Positions 8,776 to 16,857 of a DNA stretch of 64,000 bases are shown here, in pieces. The stretch covers positions 2,983,137-3,047,136 of the forward strand of contig NZ_JABEKU010000001.1 of assembly GCF_013283665.1 (NCBI RefSeq). The letters run 5' to 3'. Position 1 is the first letter of the stretch. Every line of letters begins with the position of its first letter. Source of the DNA: Ensifer sesbaniae. Lineage in GTDB: Bacteria > Pseudomonadota > Alphaproteobacteria > Rhizobiales > Rhizobiaceae. Below the pieces are notes generated by a model. The model was not told the origin of the DNA. It worked only from the letters and a program-made list of their open reading frames with translations, and ran no database searches. The translations under genes were made by a program, and so were the position numbers.

Positions 8776-9243
8776 CTACCAGTAAAGGTCGAAAGCAGCG
8801 CTGCCGGCGAGTTCCGCAAGCCGGCGGCGTGTCGCCGGCGTCGTCTCTTCCGGCAGCGCGTCGAGCGCGAAGAAGCCGCTCGCGGCAATCTCCAGGTCCG
8901 GCGCCTTCGGCGCAGTCTGCCTGACGCCGTTGCAACGATAGAAGACGACATGGTCACGGCGGCTCGTGCGCCTGTTGTAATAGACCTGGACCAGAACCGG
9001 CGGCGTCGTTACCTCCAGGTTCCCCTCTTCGCGCAACTCCCGCAGCAGCCCGTCGATCGAAGCTTCGTCGCGATCGAGTCCGCCGCCCGGCAGGTGCCAG
9101 CCCGGCAGATAGGAATGGCGAACCAGAAAGACCCGGCCCTCGTCATCGAAACAGGCAGCGCGCACGCCCATCGTCATGCCGCGCGCAAATGCGTAATAGC
9201 CATGCGCGAGCCGCATCAGGAGCCGGAGATACCAGCGCCGCAT
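8776..9243 (-). CDS. Nudix hydrolase
   Basis: 155 residues. The Nudix box runs through GGLDRDEASIDGLLRELREE then GNL. All of G, E, RE and EE are in register with GX5EX7REUXEEXGU, but the penultimate G is replaced by N. The substrate is a nucleoside diphosphate linked to something unknown. The gene is convergent with the GST gene (9 nt between stops) and divergent from the metallophosphoesterase. Confidence 0.85.
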   Translation of the reverse strand: MRRWYLRLLMRLAHGYYAFARGMTMGVRAACFDDEGRVFLVRHSYLPGWHLPGGGLDRDEASIDGLLRELREEGNLEVTTPPVLVQVYYNRRTSRRDHVVFYRCNGVRQTAPKAPDLEIAASGFFALDALPEETTPATRRRLAELAGSAAFDLYW

Positions 9244-9354
9244 CTCCGGTGGCCGTTCGTCGTTCAGTCGTCTCGTCCTTCTCAGTTTTCGGCCGCACGC
9301 GATTCATCGGGCGACCTGATTCCCCTCGACCGGAATATGCGCTAGACGGGGGCG

Positions 9355-10257
9355 ATGTTCAAACTTGCCCATATATCCGATGTCCATCTCGGCCCCCTGC
9401 CCGAATTGTCGCTGCGGGAACTCGCGTCGAAGCGCATCACCGGTTTCGTCAACTGGCACCGCAACCGCAGCCGGCATCTCTTCACCGGCACGCTCGACAC
9501 CCTGCTGGCCGATATCGAGAAGAAGGATCCCGACCACCTGGCGATCACCGGGGACCTCGTGAACCTGGCGTCTTCGCTGGAGATCAAGGCCGTGACCGAA
9601 TGGCTGGAGGATGCAGGCAAGCCGGAGAACATTTCCGTGGTGCCCGGCAACCACGACGCCTATGTGCCGGGTGCTTACGAGAAGACCACCCGTGCCTGGT
9701 ACCCCTATATGCGGGGCGACGATGCGCCCGCCCATTGGCATGACCGGTACCATTGCTTTCCCTATATGCGGGTGCGAGGGCCCGTCGCACTGATCGGCTG
9801 CTCGACCGCCGTCGCGACGCCCCCTTTTGCTGCAAGCGGTTATTTCGGCCAGCGGCAGGCACGCGCGACCGTCAACATGCTCAGGGCCGCCGGCGAGGCC
9901 GGCCTCTTTCGCATCGTCATGATCCATCACCCGCCGATCCGCGGCGCGACCTCGATGCACAAGCGCATGATCGGCATTCGCCGCTTTGCCGCGACGATTT
10001 CGTCGGGTGGCGCGGAACTGGTCATTCACGGCCACACTCACCTCAACACCGTCTATTGGCTCAAAGGGCCAGAGGCTCCCGTCCCGGTCGTCGGCATCGC
10101 CTCCGCTTCGCAGGGACCCGACGGCCACAAGCCGCCGGCGGCCTACAACCTGTTCACCGTCGTGGGCGAACCTGGAAACTGGCACCTCACGCGCGAGCGC
10201 TACGCGCTGAACAGCGACGCAACCACGCTGACGCTCGCCGAAACGACGCGTTTCTGA
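9355..10257 (+). CDS. Metallophosphoesterase (calcineurin-like)
   Basis: 300 residues with all dinuclear-metal motifs in order: HISDVHLG at 6-13, GDLVN near 64, GNHDA near 98, HHPPIRG near 192 and HGHTHLN near 226. Soluble and without a signal peptide. Family members include cyclic nucleotide and UDP-sugar phosphoesterases; the sequence does not choose between them. The gene is monocistronic, and the 234 nt between its stop and the next start holds no further gene. Confidence 0.88.
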   Translation: MFKLAHISDVHLGPLPELSLRELASKRITGFVNWHRNRSRHLFTGTLDTLLADIEKKDPDHLAITGDLVNLASSLEIKAVTEWLEDAGKPENISVVPGNHDAYVPGAYEKTTRAWYPYMRGDDAPAHWHDRYHCFPYMRVRGPVALIGCSTAVATPPFAASGYFGQRQARATVNMLRAAGEAGLFRIVMIHHPPIRGATSMHKRMIGIRRFAATISSGGAELVIHGHTHLNTVYWLKGPEAPVPVVGIASASQGPDGHKPPAAYNLFTVVGEPGNWHLTRERYALNSDATTLTLAETTRF

Positions 10258-10491
10258 AGCTGTCAGGCGGATCCGCTTCGCAGAATATTCATCGCCCGGC
10301 GAATAAATTCCCGTATTCATGCGTCATACGCCGGTCGCGCACCGTTTACCGGTGGCGTGCCCTGTGTTCTGGCATCTTCGTGGGTGGATCGGCCGATGGT
10401 GGTTCACCTCCTTTCGGGGCGTCAAGGACATCCGATCAATTTGAAACGATGCGCTGACTTTCGAGGGCATGCGCGAGGAACGGGAGATGGC

Positions 10492-11043
10492 ATGATGTAC
10501 CGGAAGAGCCTGCTTGGTGCCATGATTGTGGCCGGCGCAACCAGCTTCATGGCGCAGGCCGTGATGGCCGCCGGCGAAGACACCAGCGAACCGCCCAAGA
10601 AGACCAAGACGACCAGCGAATGCACGGATGGCAAGGTGTGGGACGCAAAGAAGAATGCCTGCGTCAACGCCAAGAAAAGCGACCTCAGCGACGATATCCT
10701 GTTCCAGGCCGCCCGCGAGCTCGCCTATGCCGGCCAGTATGAGAATTCCATCAAGGTGCTCGGCGCGGTCAAGGACCAGAAGAGCGCCCGCGTGCTCAAC
10801 TATCTCGGCTATGCCAACCGCAAGGCCGGCCGCATGGAACTCGGCATGCAGTTCTACAAACGTGCGCTCCAGGCCGACGAGAACTACATCCTCGCCCGCT
10901 CCTACATGGGCCAGGCGCTGATCGAACAGGGACACGTCGAGGAAGCCCGCGTGCAACTCGTCGAGATCCGCGATCGCGGCGGCGAAAACACCTGGGCATA
11001 CCGCGCCCTGCTGCAGTCGCTGGGCGGCATTCGCCAATACTGA
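10492..11043 (+). CDS. Secreted tetratricopeptide-repeat protein
   Basis: 183 residues from the first ATG of a double ATG (10492 and 10495), preceded by GGGAG. A signal peptide of about 26 residues ends at AVMA-AGEDT. Then comes a Lys/Thr-rich linker with a cysteine pair (SECTDGKVWDAKKNACVN), and two TPR units (ILFQAARELAYAGQYENSIKVL near 65 and ARVLNYLGYANRKAGRMELGMQFYKRAL near 95). Probably periplasmic and protein-binding; partner unknown. An upstream in-frame ATG at 10357 would destroy the signal peptide and is rejected. A perfect 8-bp hairpin at 11059-11077 follows the stop but lacks a U-run. Confidence 0.8.
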   Translation: MMYRKSLLGAMIVAGATSFMAQAVMAAGEDTSEPPKKTKTTSECTDGKVWDAKKNACVNAKKSDLSDDILFQAARELAYAGQYENSIKVLGAVKDQKSARVLNYLGYANRKAGRMELGMQFYKRALQADENYILARSYMGQALIEQGHVEEARVQLVEIRDRGGENTWAYRALLQSLGGIRQY

Positions 11044-11144
11044 CCAACGGCAGCATGGGGTGGCGCTGGGCGCCACCTCGATTGCCAAGCGACGGACCCG
11101 CCTTGCGTTCAGCCGAGGGCACGAGAGGCGCCCCGCATTGGTTT

Positions 11145-12086
11145 CTAGCTCTTCTTTGCGCCTCCGCCGCCACCGCTTGCAATGGGCGCGCTCCCGTTCT
11201 TCTTCTCCGACCATTCCGGCGGCAGGCCGAGTGCGCCACCGGCGATGCCGCCGAGACCGGATCCTTTTCCGAAAACGGCGCAATCCGGATCGGACGGCTT
11301 GCCGGTCACCGCATAGGCGACGCTGTTCTTGACCTTCTTCATCGAAGGCAGTTCGAAATCGGTTTTCATCGGGTCGCCCGATTTTTCCAGCAGCGCACTG
11401 AAATCGCCTGAAAAATCTCCGGCGAGTTCAAAGGCGTCGGCTGCCGTCGATGCGCGCGAGCCATTGGTGAGGATGTTGGCACCGCGCGCCCAGGTCAGCC
11501 CGGCGATCTGCTTGCCCCTCGTATCGAAAGCCTCCGCCTCGACCGCGAGGCTTCCGAGACCGATCGGAATGCGCGGAACGGGAACGGGCGCGACCGCCGA
11601 GGTGACGGTCGACACGCCCGCGACGACGGCATTTGTCGATTTGACCTTGCTGATCACCGACCGCACGGCCATATCCGCCGGCTTCGATATCGGCACGACG
11701 TCGAATTGCGCACTCAATGCTTCGCAGAGCGAGCGGTCAATCGCCGTCGCCACCAGCTTCCTCTGGGGATCTCCAAGCTTGTCGAGATCGGCATCGGCCG
11801 CGAAGGTCGTCGGGATCACGTGCACCGTCTTTACGTTCTTGGTCGCGGCGGCATCGACCCGATATTTCGTCTTGGTCACCATCCCGTTGCTGGCGACGAA
11901 ATCCTTGTAGGACGATAGCGATCCGGTTTCGATGACTTCAGCGCTCTGGCAGGCAGCGAGCCCCGCAAGCAACGGAGCCAGGGCAACCGTGCAGATGACC
12001 GCAGCGGCTCCCCGGAGGCAGCCTCCGCCACGACGCCTCCCGGCAAACCTGGCAAAATACATCCTGTTCCGATGCTGTGCGTTCAT
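11145..12086 (-). CDS. DUF3313-like lipoprotein
   Basis: 313 residues from the ATG at 12086, which has GGGGA about 8 nt upstream. A much longer in-frame extension to 12356 lacks a signal and is not used. Residues 1-45 are an Arg-rich n-region, a hydrophobic core and the lipobox LAAC, so it is probably lipidated and exported. The body (VHVIPTTFAADADLD, then RSLCEALSAQFDVV, then VEAEAFDTRGKQIAGLTWARG) resembles DUF3313 lipoproteins of unknown function. The C-terminus is Gly/Ser-rich. It is divergent from the ECF sigma gene, which may control it (inference). Confidence 0.75.
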   Translation of the reverse strand: MNAQHRNRMYFARFAGRRRGGGCLRGAAAVICTVALAPLLAGLAACQSAEVIETGSLSSYKDFVASNGMVTKTKYRVDAAATKNVKTVHVIPTTFAADADLDKLGDPQRKLVATAIDRSLCEALSAQFDVVPISKPADMAVRSVISKVKSTNAVVAGVSTVTSAVAPVPVPRIPIGLGSLAVEAEAFDTRGKQIAGLTWARGANILTNGSRASTAADAFELAGDFSGDFSALLEKSGDPMKTDFELPSMKKVKNSVAYAVTGKPSDPDCAVFGKGSGLGGIAGGALGLPPEWSEKKNGSAPIASGGGGGAKKS

Positions 12087-12374
12087 TGGCGTGTCCCCGA
12101 CATCGACCTGCAGTTGTGCCATGAGGTCCGGCCAGATTCGGGCCGAACTTTGACGCGATCTCCGGGCGCCGCTGCAGTTTACGGTAACGAGGACCTTGGT
12201 TAACGGCCGCCGGCAAGCAAAAGCTTTTTGGGAAAAGAGGCCAAGAAACAGCAGAATTTGCTTTCCGTTCCGGCACTTCCCTTGCAGACTAAGGGGCAAA
12301 TGTTTCATACAATTCGGCTCGTGCCCCGCACCGCGAATAAACGCACGATCCGGCACGTTTCACTTGGAAGAGCA

Positions 12375-12893
12375 ATGCGTCCAGCGGCAGAAACGAAGGA
12401 CTTCAGACGCGACTTGGTCAGCCTCCTGCCCAAATTGCGTCGGTTCGCGATGACGCTGACGCGCAATGCCAACGATGCCGACGACCTCGTTCAGGAAGCC
12501 TGCGAGCGCGCGATTACGCGCAGCCACCTCTGGAACGGAGAAGGCCGTCTGGAGAGCTGGATCTATGCGATGACGCGCAACCTCTGGGTCGACGAGATTC
12601 GCAAGCGCAAGGTCCGCGCCGGCAGCGGCACGGTCGATGCGCTTGGCCAGGACGAGCTCAGCATCGCGCCGTCGGCCGAAAAGGCCGTCTACGCCAATCA
12701 GTTGCAGAAAATGATCCTGTCGATGCCCGAGGGGCTTGCGAGCGTGTTCCTGCTGGTCAACGTCGAAGGCCACAGCTATCGCGAGACGGCCGACATCCTT
12801 GGCATTCCCATCGGCACCGTCATGAGCAGGCTGTCGACCGCGCGTCTCAGGCTTGCCGCCCTGATCTCCGAGAATACCGAAAGGAGGGCCTGA
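12375..12893 (+). CDS. ECF-type RNA polymerase sigma factor
   Basis: 172 residues from the ATG at 12375 with GGAAG 7 nt upstream. Sigma region 2 is clear (RRFAMTLTRNANDADDLVQEACERA at about 22-46, then GRLESWIYAMTRNLWVDEIRKRK), and region 4 ends the protein (ILSMPEGLASVFLLVNVEGHSYRETADILGIPIGTVMSRLSTAR). It directs RNA polymerase to a regulon that cannot be read here. The anti-sigma gene starts 3 nt after the stop. Divergent from the lipoprotein gene. Confidence 0.93.
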   Translation: MRPAAETKDFRRDLVSLLPKLRRFAMTLTRNANDADDLVQEACERAITRSHLWNGEGRLESWIYAMTRNLWVDEIRKRKVRAGSGTVDALGQDELSIAPSAEKAVYANQLQKMILSMPEGLASVFLLVNVEGHSYRETADILGIPIGTVMSRLSTARLRLAALISENTERRA

Positions 12894-12896
12894 CCG

Positions 12897-13724
12897 TTGC
12901 AACAGACAAAGGGTCACGCACTCGAAGTTCGCCTGTCCGCCTATATCGACGGCGAGGTCGGCGAAGCGGAACGAACTGAACTCGAAGCGCTTCTCGCCCG
13001 TGACGAGGACGCCAAGGCCTTGTTCGAAAAGCTGAAGGCCGGCAGCAGGTTCGGCGATACGGCTTTTGAGGATTTTCTGCACGATCCGGTGCCGCTGGCC
13101 CTGGTACGACAAATCAAGCAGGGTCCCGGTGTCAGCCCCAAGACCGAACGCGTGACGGCGACGGCCGCCAGCGTCCGAAATGTGCGTATCTGGCCGCGCG
13201 TGCTTGCTGCGTCGGTGGCGCTGGTACTGCTCGGCGGTTCGGCCGGCTTCATCATCGGCGCGGCGAACAATGTGGGCGAACCGGCCCAAGTGGCCGCCGC
13301 GCGCGGCTGGCTGGATGATATCGCCGACTATCACCGCGTTTATTCGCGCCAGAAGGAACATCTCGTCGAGGTTCCCGCCTCCGAGGCCCCCAAGATCGAG
13401 ACCTGGCTTGCGTCCAGCGTCGGCGTTCCCTTCAAGATTCCGCAGCTCGGCGGCAAGGGCCTGACCTTCGAAGGCGCTCGCCTGCTGGTGGCCAACGGCA
13501 AACCCGTGGCACAGCTCGTCTACCGCAGCGCCGAGGGCGAGATTTTCGCGATCTGCTTCCTCAAGAACACCACCGGCCCGCAGTCGGACAATTTCGACGA
13601 GAGCATCCGCGACGATCTCGGCATGGTCTCCTGGCAGAGGGGCGGCGCCTCCTTCGTGCTCGTCGGGCCTTCCGCCCATGTGGGAATGCAGGACATCGCC
13701 GAGGCGGCCGCTGCGACGATCTGA
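12897..13724 (+). CDS. Membrane-anchored anti-sigma factor
   Basis: 275 residues from a TTG start with a strong AAGGAGG 9-10 nt upstream, 3 nt after the sigma stop. The cytoplasmic N-terminus has the anti-sigma helix (RLSAYIDGEVGEAERTELEALLARDEDA), but I do not see a HxxxCxxC zinc motif. One membrane helix lies near residues 101-123 (VLAASVALVLLGGSAGFIIGA), and the remaining 150 residues face the periplasm. It presumably holds the adjacent ECF factor inactive until an envelope signal is sensed; the signal is unknown. Confidence 0.85.
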   Translation: MQQTKGHALEVRLSAYIDGEVGEAERTELEALLARDEDAKALFEKLKAGSRFGDTAFEDFLHDPVPLALVRQIKQGPGVSPKTERVTATAASVRNVRIWPRVLAASVALVLLGGSAGFIIGAANNVGEPAQVAAARGWLDDIADYHRVYSRQKEHLVEVPASEAPKIETWLASSVGVPFKIPQLGGKGLTFEGARLLVANGKPVAQLVYRSAEGEIFAICFLKNTTGPQSDNFDESIRDDLGMVSWQRGGASFVLVGPSAHVGMQDIAEAAAATI

Positions 13725-13785
13725 AGCCGTTTCTGGAAAAAGCGGCGTCCTTTCAAGGCGTAAGTCACAATCGAATTCATGGCAC

Positions 13786-13817
13786 GAAAAGGCCGTACCG
13801 GCTTGCCGGTACGGCCT
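13786..13817 (-). terminator. Rho-independent terminator of leuA
   Basis: An 11-bp perfect stem (GGCCGTACCGG with CCGGTACGGCC) and a 4-nt loop. On the minus strand it is followed by TTTTCG, and it sits 26 nt downstream of the leuA stop. Confidence 0.85.
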
Positions 13818-13842
13818 ATTGCTTGCTCGCCTGACGCGCCGA

Positions 13843-15552
13843 TCAGCCGCGCTTCATGTCCAGGACCCGGTTTGCCGCCGATACGATCGCTTCGAGCGAG
13901 GCGGCGACGATGTTGGTGTTGATGCCGGCACCGAACAGCTTTCCGCCCGGATGCTCCATCTCGACATAGGCGATTGCCGCCGCGTTGGAGCCGTGCTGCA
14001 GCGAGTGCTCGGAATAGTCGGCGACCGAGAGGTCGATGCCGAGATAGATCGACAGCGCATTGATGAAGCCGTCGATCGGGCCGGTGCCCTTGCCTTCGAT
14101 GCGCTTGACCTCGCCATTGTCGGTGATCTCGGCCGCGACCACGCGCAGGCCCTTGTGTTCGCCCACCGGGTAGGTGTGGTGATCGACGAACTTGATGCGC
14201 GCGCCCGGCTGCTCGACATAACGCTCGATGAAGCGTTCGTAGATGCGCTTGGAGGGCAGCTCCTTGCCTTCCTCGTCGGTGATGCGCTGAATGTCCTCGC
14301 GGAACTCGACCTGGAGGTTGCGTGGCAGGTTGATGCCGTAATCCTCCTGCAGGATGTAGGCGATGCCGCCCTTGCCCGACTGCGAGTTGATGCGGATGAT
14401 CGCCTCGTAGGACCGGCCGACGTCGCGCGGGTCGATCGGCAGGTAGGGCACTTCCCAGAGCGGCTTGTTGGCGGTCTTGATCGCCTTCATGCCCTTGTTG
14501 ATCGCGTCCTGATGCGAGCCGGAGAAGGCCGTATAGACCAGTTCGCCGACATAAGGATGACGCTCCGGAATGACCATCTGGTTGGAGTACTCGTAGACTT
14601 CCTTGATGCGCTCGATATCGGAGCAGTCGAGCTGCGGGTCGACGCCTTGCGTGAACATGTTCAGCGCCAGCGTGACGACATCGACGTTGCCGGTCCGCTC
14701 GCCATTGCCGAACAGCGTGCCTTCGACGCGGTCCGCGCCGGCCATCAGACCCAGCTCGGTGGCTGCGATGCCGGTACCGCGGTCGTTATGCGGGTGCAGC
14801 GAGATGATCAGGCTTTCGCGGTTGTCGAGGTTGCGGCACATCCACTCGATCTGGTCGGCATAGATGTTCGGCGTCGCCATCTCGACGGTCGACGGCAGGT
14901 TCAGGATCAGCTTGTTGTCGGGTGTCGGCTTGACGATTTCGGTGACCGCGTTGCAGATCTCCAGCGCCACTTCGAGCTCGGTACCGGTGAAGCTCTCCGG
15001 CGAATATTCGAAGCGGTAGCCGCCGCCGGCCTTGGCCGCCATGTCGGTGATCATCTTGGCGGCATCGGTGGCGATCTGCTTGACGCCGGCGACGTCCTTG
15101 CCGAAGACCACACGGCGCTGCAGTTCGCTGGTCGAATTGTAGAAGTGCACGATCGGCTTGTGGGCGCCTTCCAATGCTTCGAATGTACGGGTGATCAGCT
15201 CGGGTCGGCACTGCACCAGCACCTGCAACGACACGTCCTCGGCAACGTTGCCCTCTTCGATGCACCAGCGGGCGAAGTCGAAGTCGGTCTGCGACGCCGA
15301 GGGGAAGCCGATCTCGATTTCCTTGAAGCCCATGTCCAGCAGCAGCTGGAACATGCGGGCCTTGCGATCGTGGCCCATCGGGTCGATCAGCGACTGGTTG
15401 CCGTCGCGCAGGTCGACCGAGCACCAGATCGGCGCCTTGGTGATCGTCTTCGACGGCCATGTGCGGTCGGCAAGCGCGATCTGCGGATAGGGTTGATACT
15501 TCACCGCCGCTTCCGGCATGCCAATCTTAACGGGGTGCGATTTCTGGATCAT
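13843..15552 (-). CDS. leuA: 2-isopropylmalate synthase
   Basis: 569 residues, the long form usual in rhizobia. It condenses acetyl-CoA with 2-oxoisovalerate in the first committed step of leucine synthesis. The catalytic barrel starts with VDLRDGNQSLIDPM near residue 46, and the metal-binding LHPHNDRGTG lies near 245. The C-terminal LeuA allosteric domain, which normally binds leucine, is present (GEVKRIEGKGTGPIDGFINAL, then HPGGKLFGAGINTNIVAASLEAI). It is preceded by a 230-nt leader containing a Leu-rich leader peptide, alternative hairpins and a repeat, and is followed by its own terminator. Confidence 0.96.
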   Translation of the reverse strand: MIQKSHPVKIGMPEAAVKYQPYPQIALADRTWPSKTITKAPIWCSVDLRDGNQSLIDPMGHDRKARMFQLLLDMGFKEIEIGFPSASQTDFDFARWCIEEGNVAEDVSLQVLVQCRPELITRTFEALEGAHKPIVHFYNSTSELQRRVVFGKDVAGVKQIATDAAKMITDMAAKAGGGYRFEYSPESFTGTELEVALEICNAVTEIVKPTPDNKLILNLPSTVEMATPNIYADQIEWMCRNLDNRESLIISLHPHNDRGTGIAATELGLMAGADRVEGTLFGNGERTGNVDVVTLALNMFTQGVDPQLDCSDIERIKEVYEYSNQMVIPERHPYVGELVYTAFSGSHQDAINKGMKAIKTANKPLWEVPYLPIDPRDVGRSYEAIIRINSQSGKGGIAYILQEDYGINLPRNLQVEFREDIQRITDEEGKELPSKRIYERFIERYVEQPGARIKFVDHHTYPVGEHKGLRVVAAEITDNGEVKRIEGKGTGPIDGFINALSIYLGIDLSVADYSEHSLQHGSNAAAIAYVEMEHPGGKLFGAGINTNIVAASLEAIVSAANRVLDMKRG

Positions 15553-15625
15553 TGCAGCTTCTCTTCATCACTGAGCGTCCTGGCCGCCTTGCCATAACCG
15601 ATCGGAGATCGGATTGCGATGGCTG

Positions 15626-15710
15626 CTGCACAATTCCCTAAATCTGAAAGCGATTTAAGGACAAAATCATGCAGCAGACCTAAAGCGTTACAGCATCGCG
15701 TCGAACGCGC
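15626..15710. repeat. Rhizobial intergenic palindromic repeat, degenerate copy in leuA leader
   Basis: It contains the CCTAAAT...ATTTAAGG inverted pair, then CATGCAGCAG, then AAAGCGTTACAGC, and ends in a CGCG-TTCGA-CGCG-like hairpin. The same order of blocks is seen at 17473-17575 and 42883-42984, so this is a member of the same family. It lies between the attenuator and leuA, and so would be part of the leuA 5' untranslated RNA. Confidence 0.65.
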
Positions 15711-15737
15711 CTTTTTCCTAAAACTCTTGATGGATTC

Positions 15738-15812
15738 GAGGAGCATCTGCCGGCGCGGCTTTTCGGCCGCCGGGCGCTCCTCAGCGAACCCGGCAACCGC
15801 GAGTAAGGCCGA
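15738..15812 (-). promoter_or_regulatory. leuA attenuator: mutually exclusive hairpins after the leader peptide
   Basis: Structure 1: GAGGAGC (15776-15782) pairs with GCTCCTC (15738-15744), enclosing an imperfect GC-rich stem with a CGAAAA loop. Structure 2: a 5' arm at 15807-15812 pairs with 15763-15768, and a second at 15789-15794 pairs with 15769-15774. The two folds share 15763-15774 and cannot coexist. The 5' arms of structure 2 overlap the Gly-Leu codons and the end of the leader peptide, as expected for ribosome-controlled switching. The U-tract after structure 1 is weak (GAGUUUU about 10 nt later), so termination efficiency is uncertain. I inferred the folds by eye. Confidence 0.65.
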
Positions 15813-15906
15813 GAAGAAGAAGCGATGCGAAGGCGCGCAACGGCGCACGATTGTCATCGTGTCCGGCGGGGATCGAGGCGATCCGATATGCGTCTGCCTT
15901 GGTCAT
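15781..15906 (-). CDS. leuL: leuA leader peptide (Leu-rich, 41 residues)
   Basis: A short ORF from ATG (15906) to TGA (15783-15781). Residues 28-37 read SLLLLGLTRG, with five Leu codons in six (CTT CTT CTT CTC GGC CTT at 15822-15805). The stop codon abuts the attenuator hairpin, and leuA follows 228 nt downstream on the same strand. A run of codons for the pathway product before competing hairpins is the classical arrangement of amino-acid operon attenuators. The ATG is only 8 nt downstream of the predicted -10 box, so the leader mRNA is probably nearly leaderless, as for trpL in this window. Translation is inferred. Confidence 0.72.
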   Translation of the reverse strand: MTKADAYRIASIPAGHDDNRAPLRAFASLLLLGLTRGCRVR

Positions 15907-15914
15907 GGTCAAAG

Positions 15915-15943
15915 CCTATACACGGCTTGCCGGACGGGAGCAA
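15915..15943 (-). promoter_or_regulatory. Predicted sigma-70 promoter of leuL-leuA
   Basis: On the minus strand -35 TTGCTC (15938-15943), a 17-nt spacer and -10 TATAGG (15915-15920). The predicted start point is within a few nt of the leader ATG at 15906. Confidence 0.55.
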
Positions 15944-15973
15944 GCGTCGCAATGCGCGAAGGCCGCAGCAAAA

Positions 15974-16004
15974 CAAAAAGGGCACCGCGCGATGCCGGTG
16001 CCCT
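15974..16004 (-). terminator. Rho-independent terminator of clpP
   Basis: On the minus strand GGGCACC pairs with GGTGCCC and is followed by TTTTTGTTTT. It lies 26 nt after the clpP stop and separates clpP from the leu promoter. Confidence 0.85.
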
Positions 16005-16029
16005 CGATATCCATTCGACTGAGGCGAAC

Positions 16030-16617
16030 TCAGATGTCCGCAGCCGACGTGATGATGCGCGACACGAGACCATAGGCCTTGGCTTCTTCAGCCGAGAGCC
16101 AGTAGTCGCGGTCGGTGTCCTTGGCGATCTTCTCGACCGGCTGGCCGGTCGCTTCGGAGAAGATCTTGTTCAGGCGCTCGTTCATCTTGATGATTTCGCG
16201 GGCCTGGATCTCGATGTCCGAAGCCATGCCGCGGGTGCCGCCGGACGGTTGATGCAGCAGGAAGCGCGTGTTCGGCATGCAGATGCGGCGTTCCTTCGCG
16301 GCGCCGACATAGATCAGTGCGCCGGCGGAAGCGACCCAGCCGGTGCCGATGGTCCAGACCTTCGGCTTCACGAACTTGATCATGTCGTGGATGCTGTCAC
16401 CCGACTCGACATGGCCGCCCGGCGAATTGACGAAGATGCGGATGTCTTCGTCGCTGGCCGCGGCAAGCGCCACGAGCTGCGAGCAGACCTTCTGCGCCAG
16501 TTCCTGGTTGATCGTGCCGTAGATGAAAATCGAACGCGACTTGAAAAGGTTCGCCTCCGTTTCCTTGCCGAGCGGCAATTCAATCTTCTTGTCGTCCTCG
16601 TCGTCGTTGTCGTTCAT
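16030..16617 (-). CDS. clpP: ATP-dependent Clp protease proteolytic subunit (ClpP paralogue)
   Basis: 195 residues. The serine-protease triad of ClpP is intact: Ser97 in [12 protein letters not shown], His122 in FLLHQPSGG and Asp171 in [12 protein letters not shown]. The [18 protein letters not shown] strand-turn is present. It forms the proteolytic barrel that works with ClpA/ClpX unfoldases in the cytosol. The acidic N-terminus ([11 protein letters not shown]) and the absence of a neighbouring clpX or lon indicate an accessory paralogue rather than the main clpP; rhizobia carry several. It is transcribed alone with its own terminator. Confidence 0.92.
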   Translation of the reverse strand: MNDNDDEDDKKIELPLGKETEANLFKSRSIFIYGTINQELAQKVCSQLVALAAASDEDIRIFVNSPGGHVESGDSIHDMIKFVKPKVWTIGTGWVASAGALIYVGAAKERRICMPNTRFLLHQPSGGTRGMASDIEIQAREIIKMNERLNKIFSEATGQPVEKIAKDTDRDYWLSAEEAKAYGLVSRIITSAADI

Positions 16618-16857
16618 CCGTATTTCTCCGGCGTCTCATGAATTCACAGTCAAAATCAGATAATGCGACTCGGCCCCGAAAACAATGCAACAAACGGAAG
16701 GGGCAACATAGCGGCAGGGCGGACTATGCTTATGGTAAAAACTGCTATCGCCAAATGCCGTATAGACAGGTCCATAAAGACGAATAGGATCAACCGCGTC
16801 AAACAATCGCAGGACGGGGCCGTCCTCCCAGGCTCCGCCGATCCACGGGGAACACGC

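Noticed and set aside
13678..15597. A 639-codon open frame antisense to leuA
   Set aside because: The opposite strand encodes a complete LeuA with all motifs. The antisense frame is open only because of high GC at third positions, and its translation is repetitive (Asp/Val/Arg-rich) without any recognisable domain.
15549..15857. A 102-codon ORF upstream of leuA on the same strand, containing a Phe run (HRFFF)
   Set aside because: I considered a Phe-type leader peptide, but the Leu-run ORF in another frame (15781-15906) has the right amino acid for leuA, the right stop position at the hairpin and a promoter just upstream. The Phe run is the frame-shifted reading of the same CTT codons.
16618..16857. 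Cobalamin or nickel riboswitch before the HupE/UreJ gene
   Set aside because: No B12-box-like GCCACTG or NiCo-type four-way junction pattern is visible in the 240 nt.
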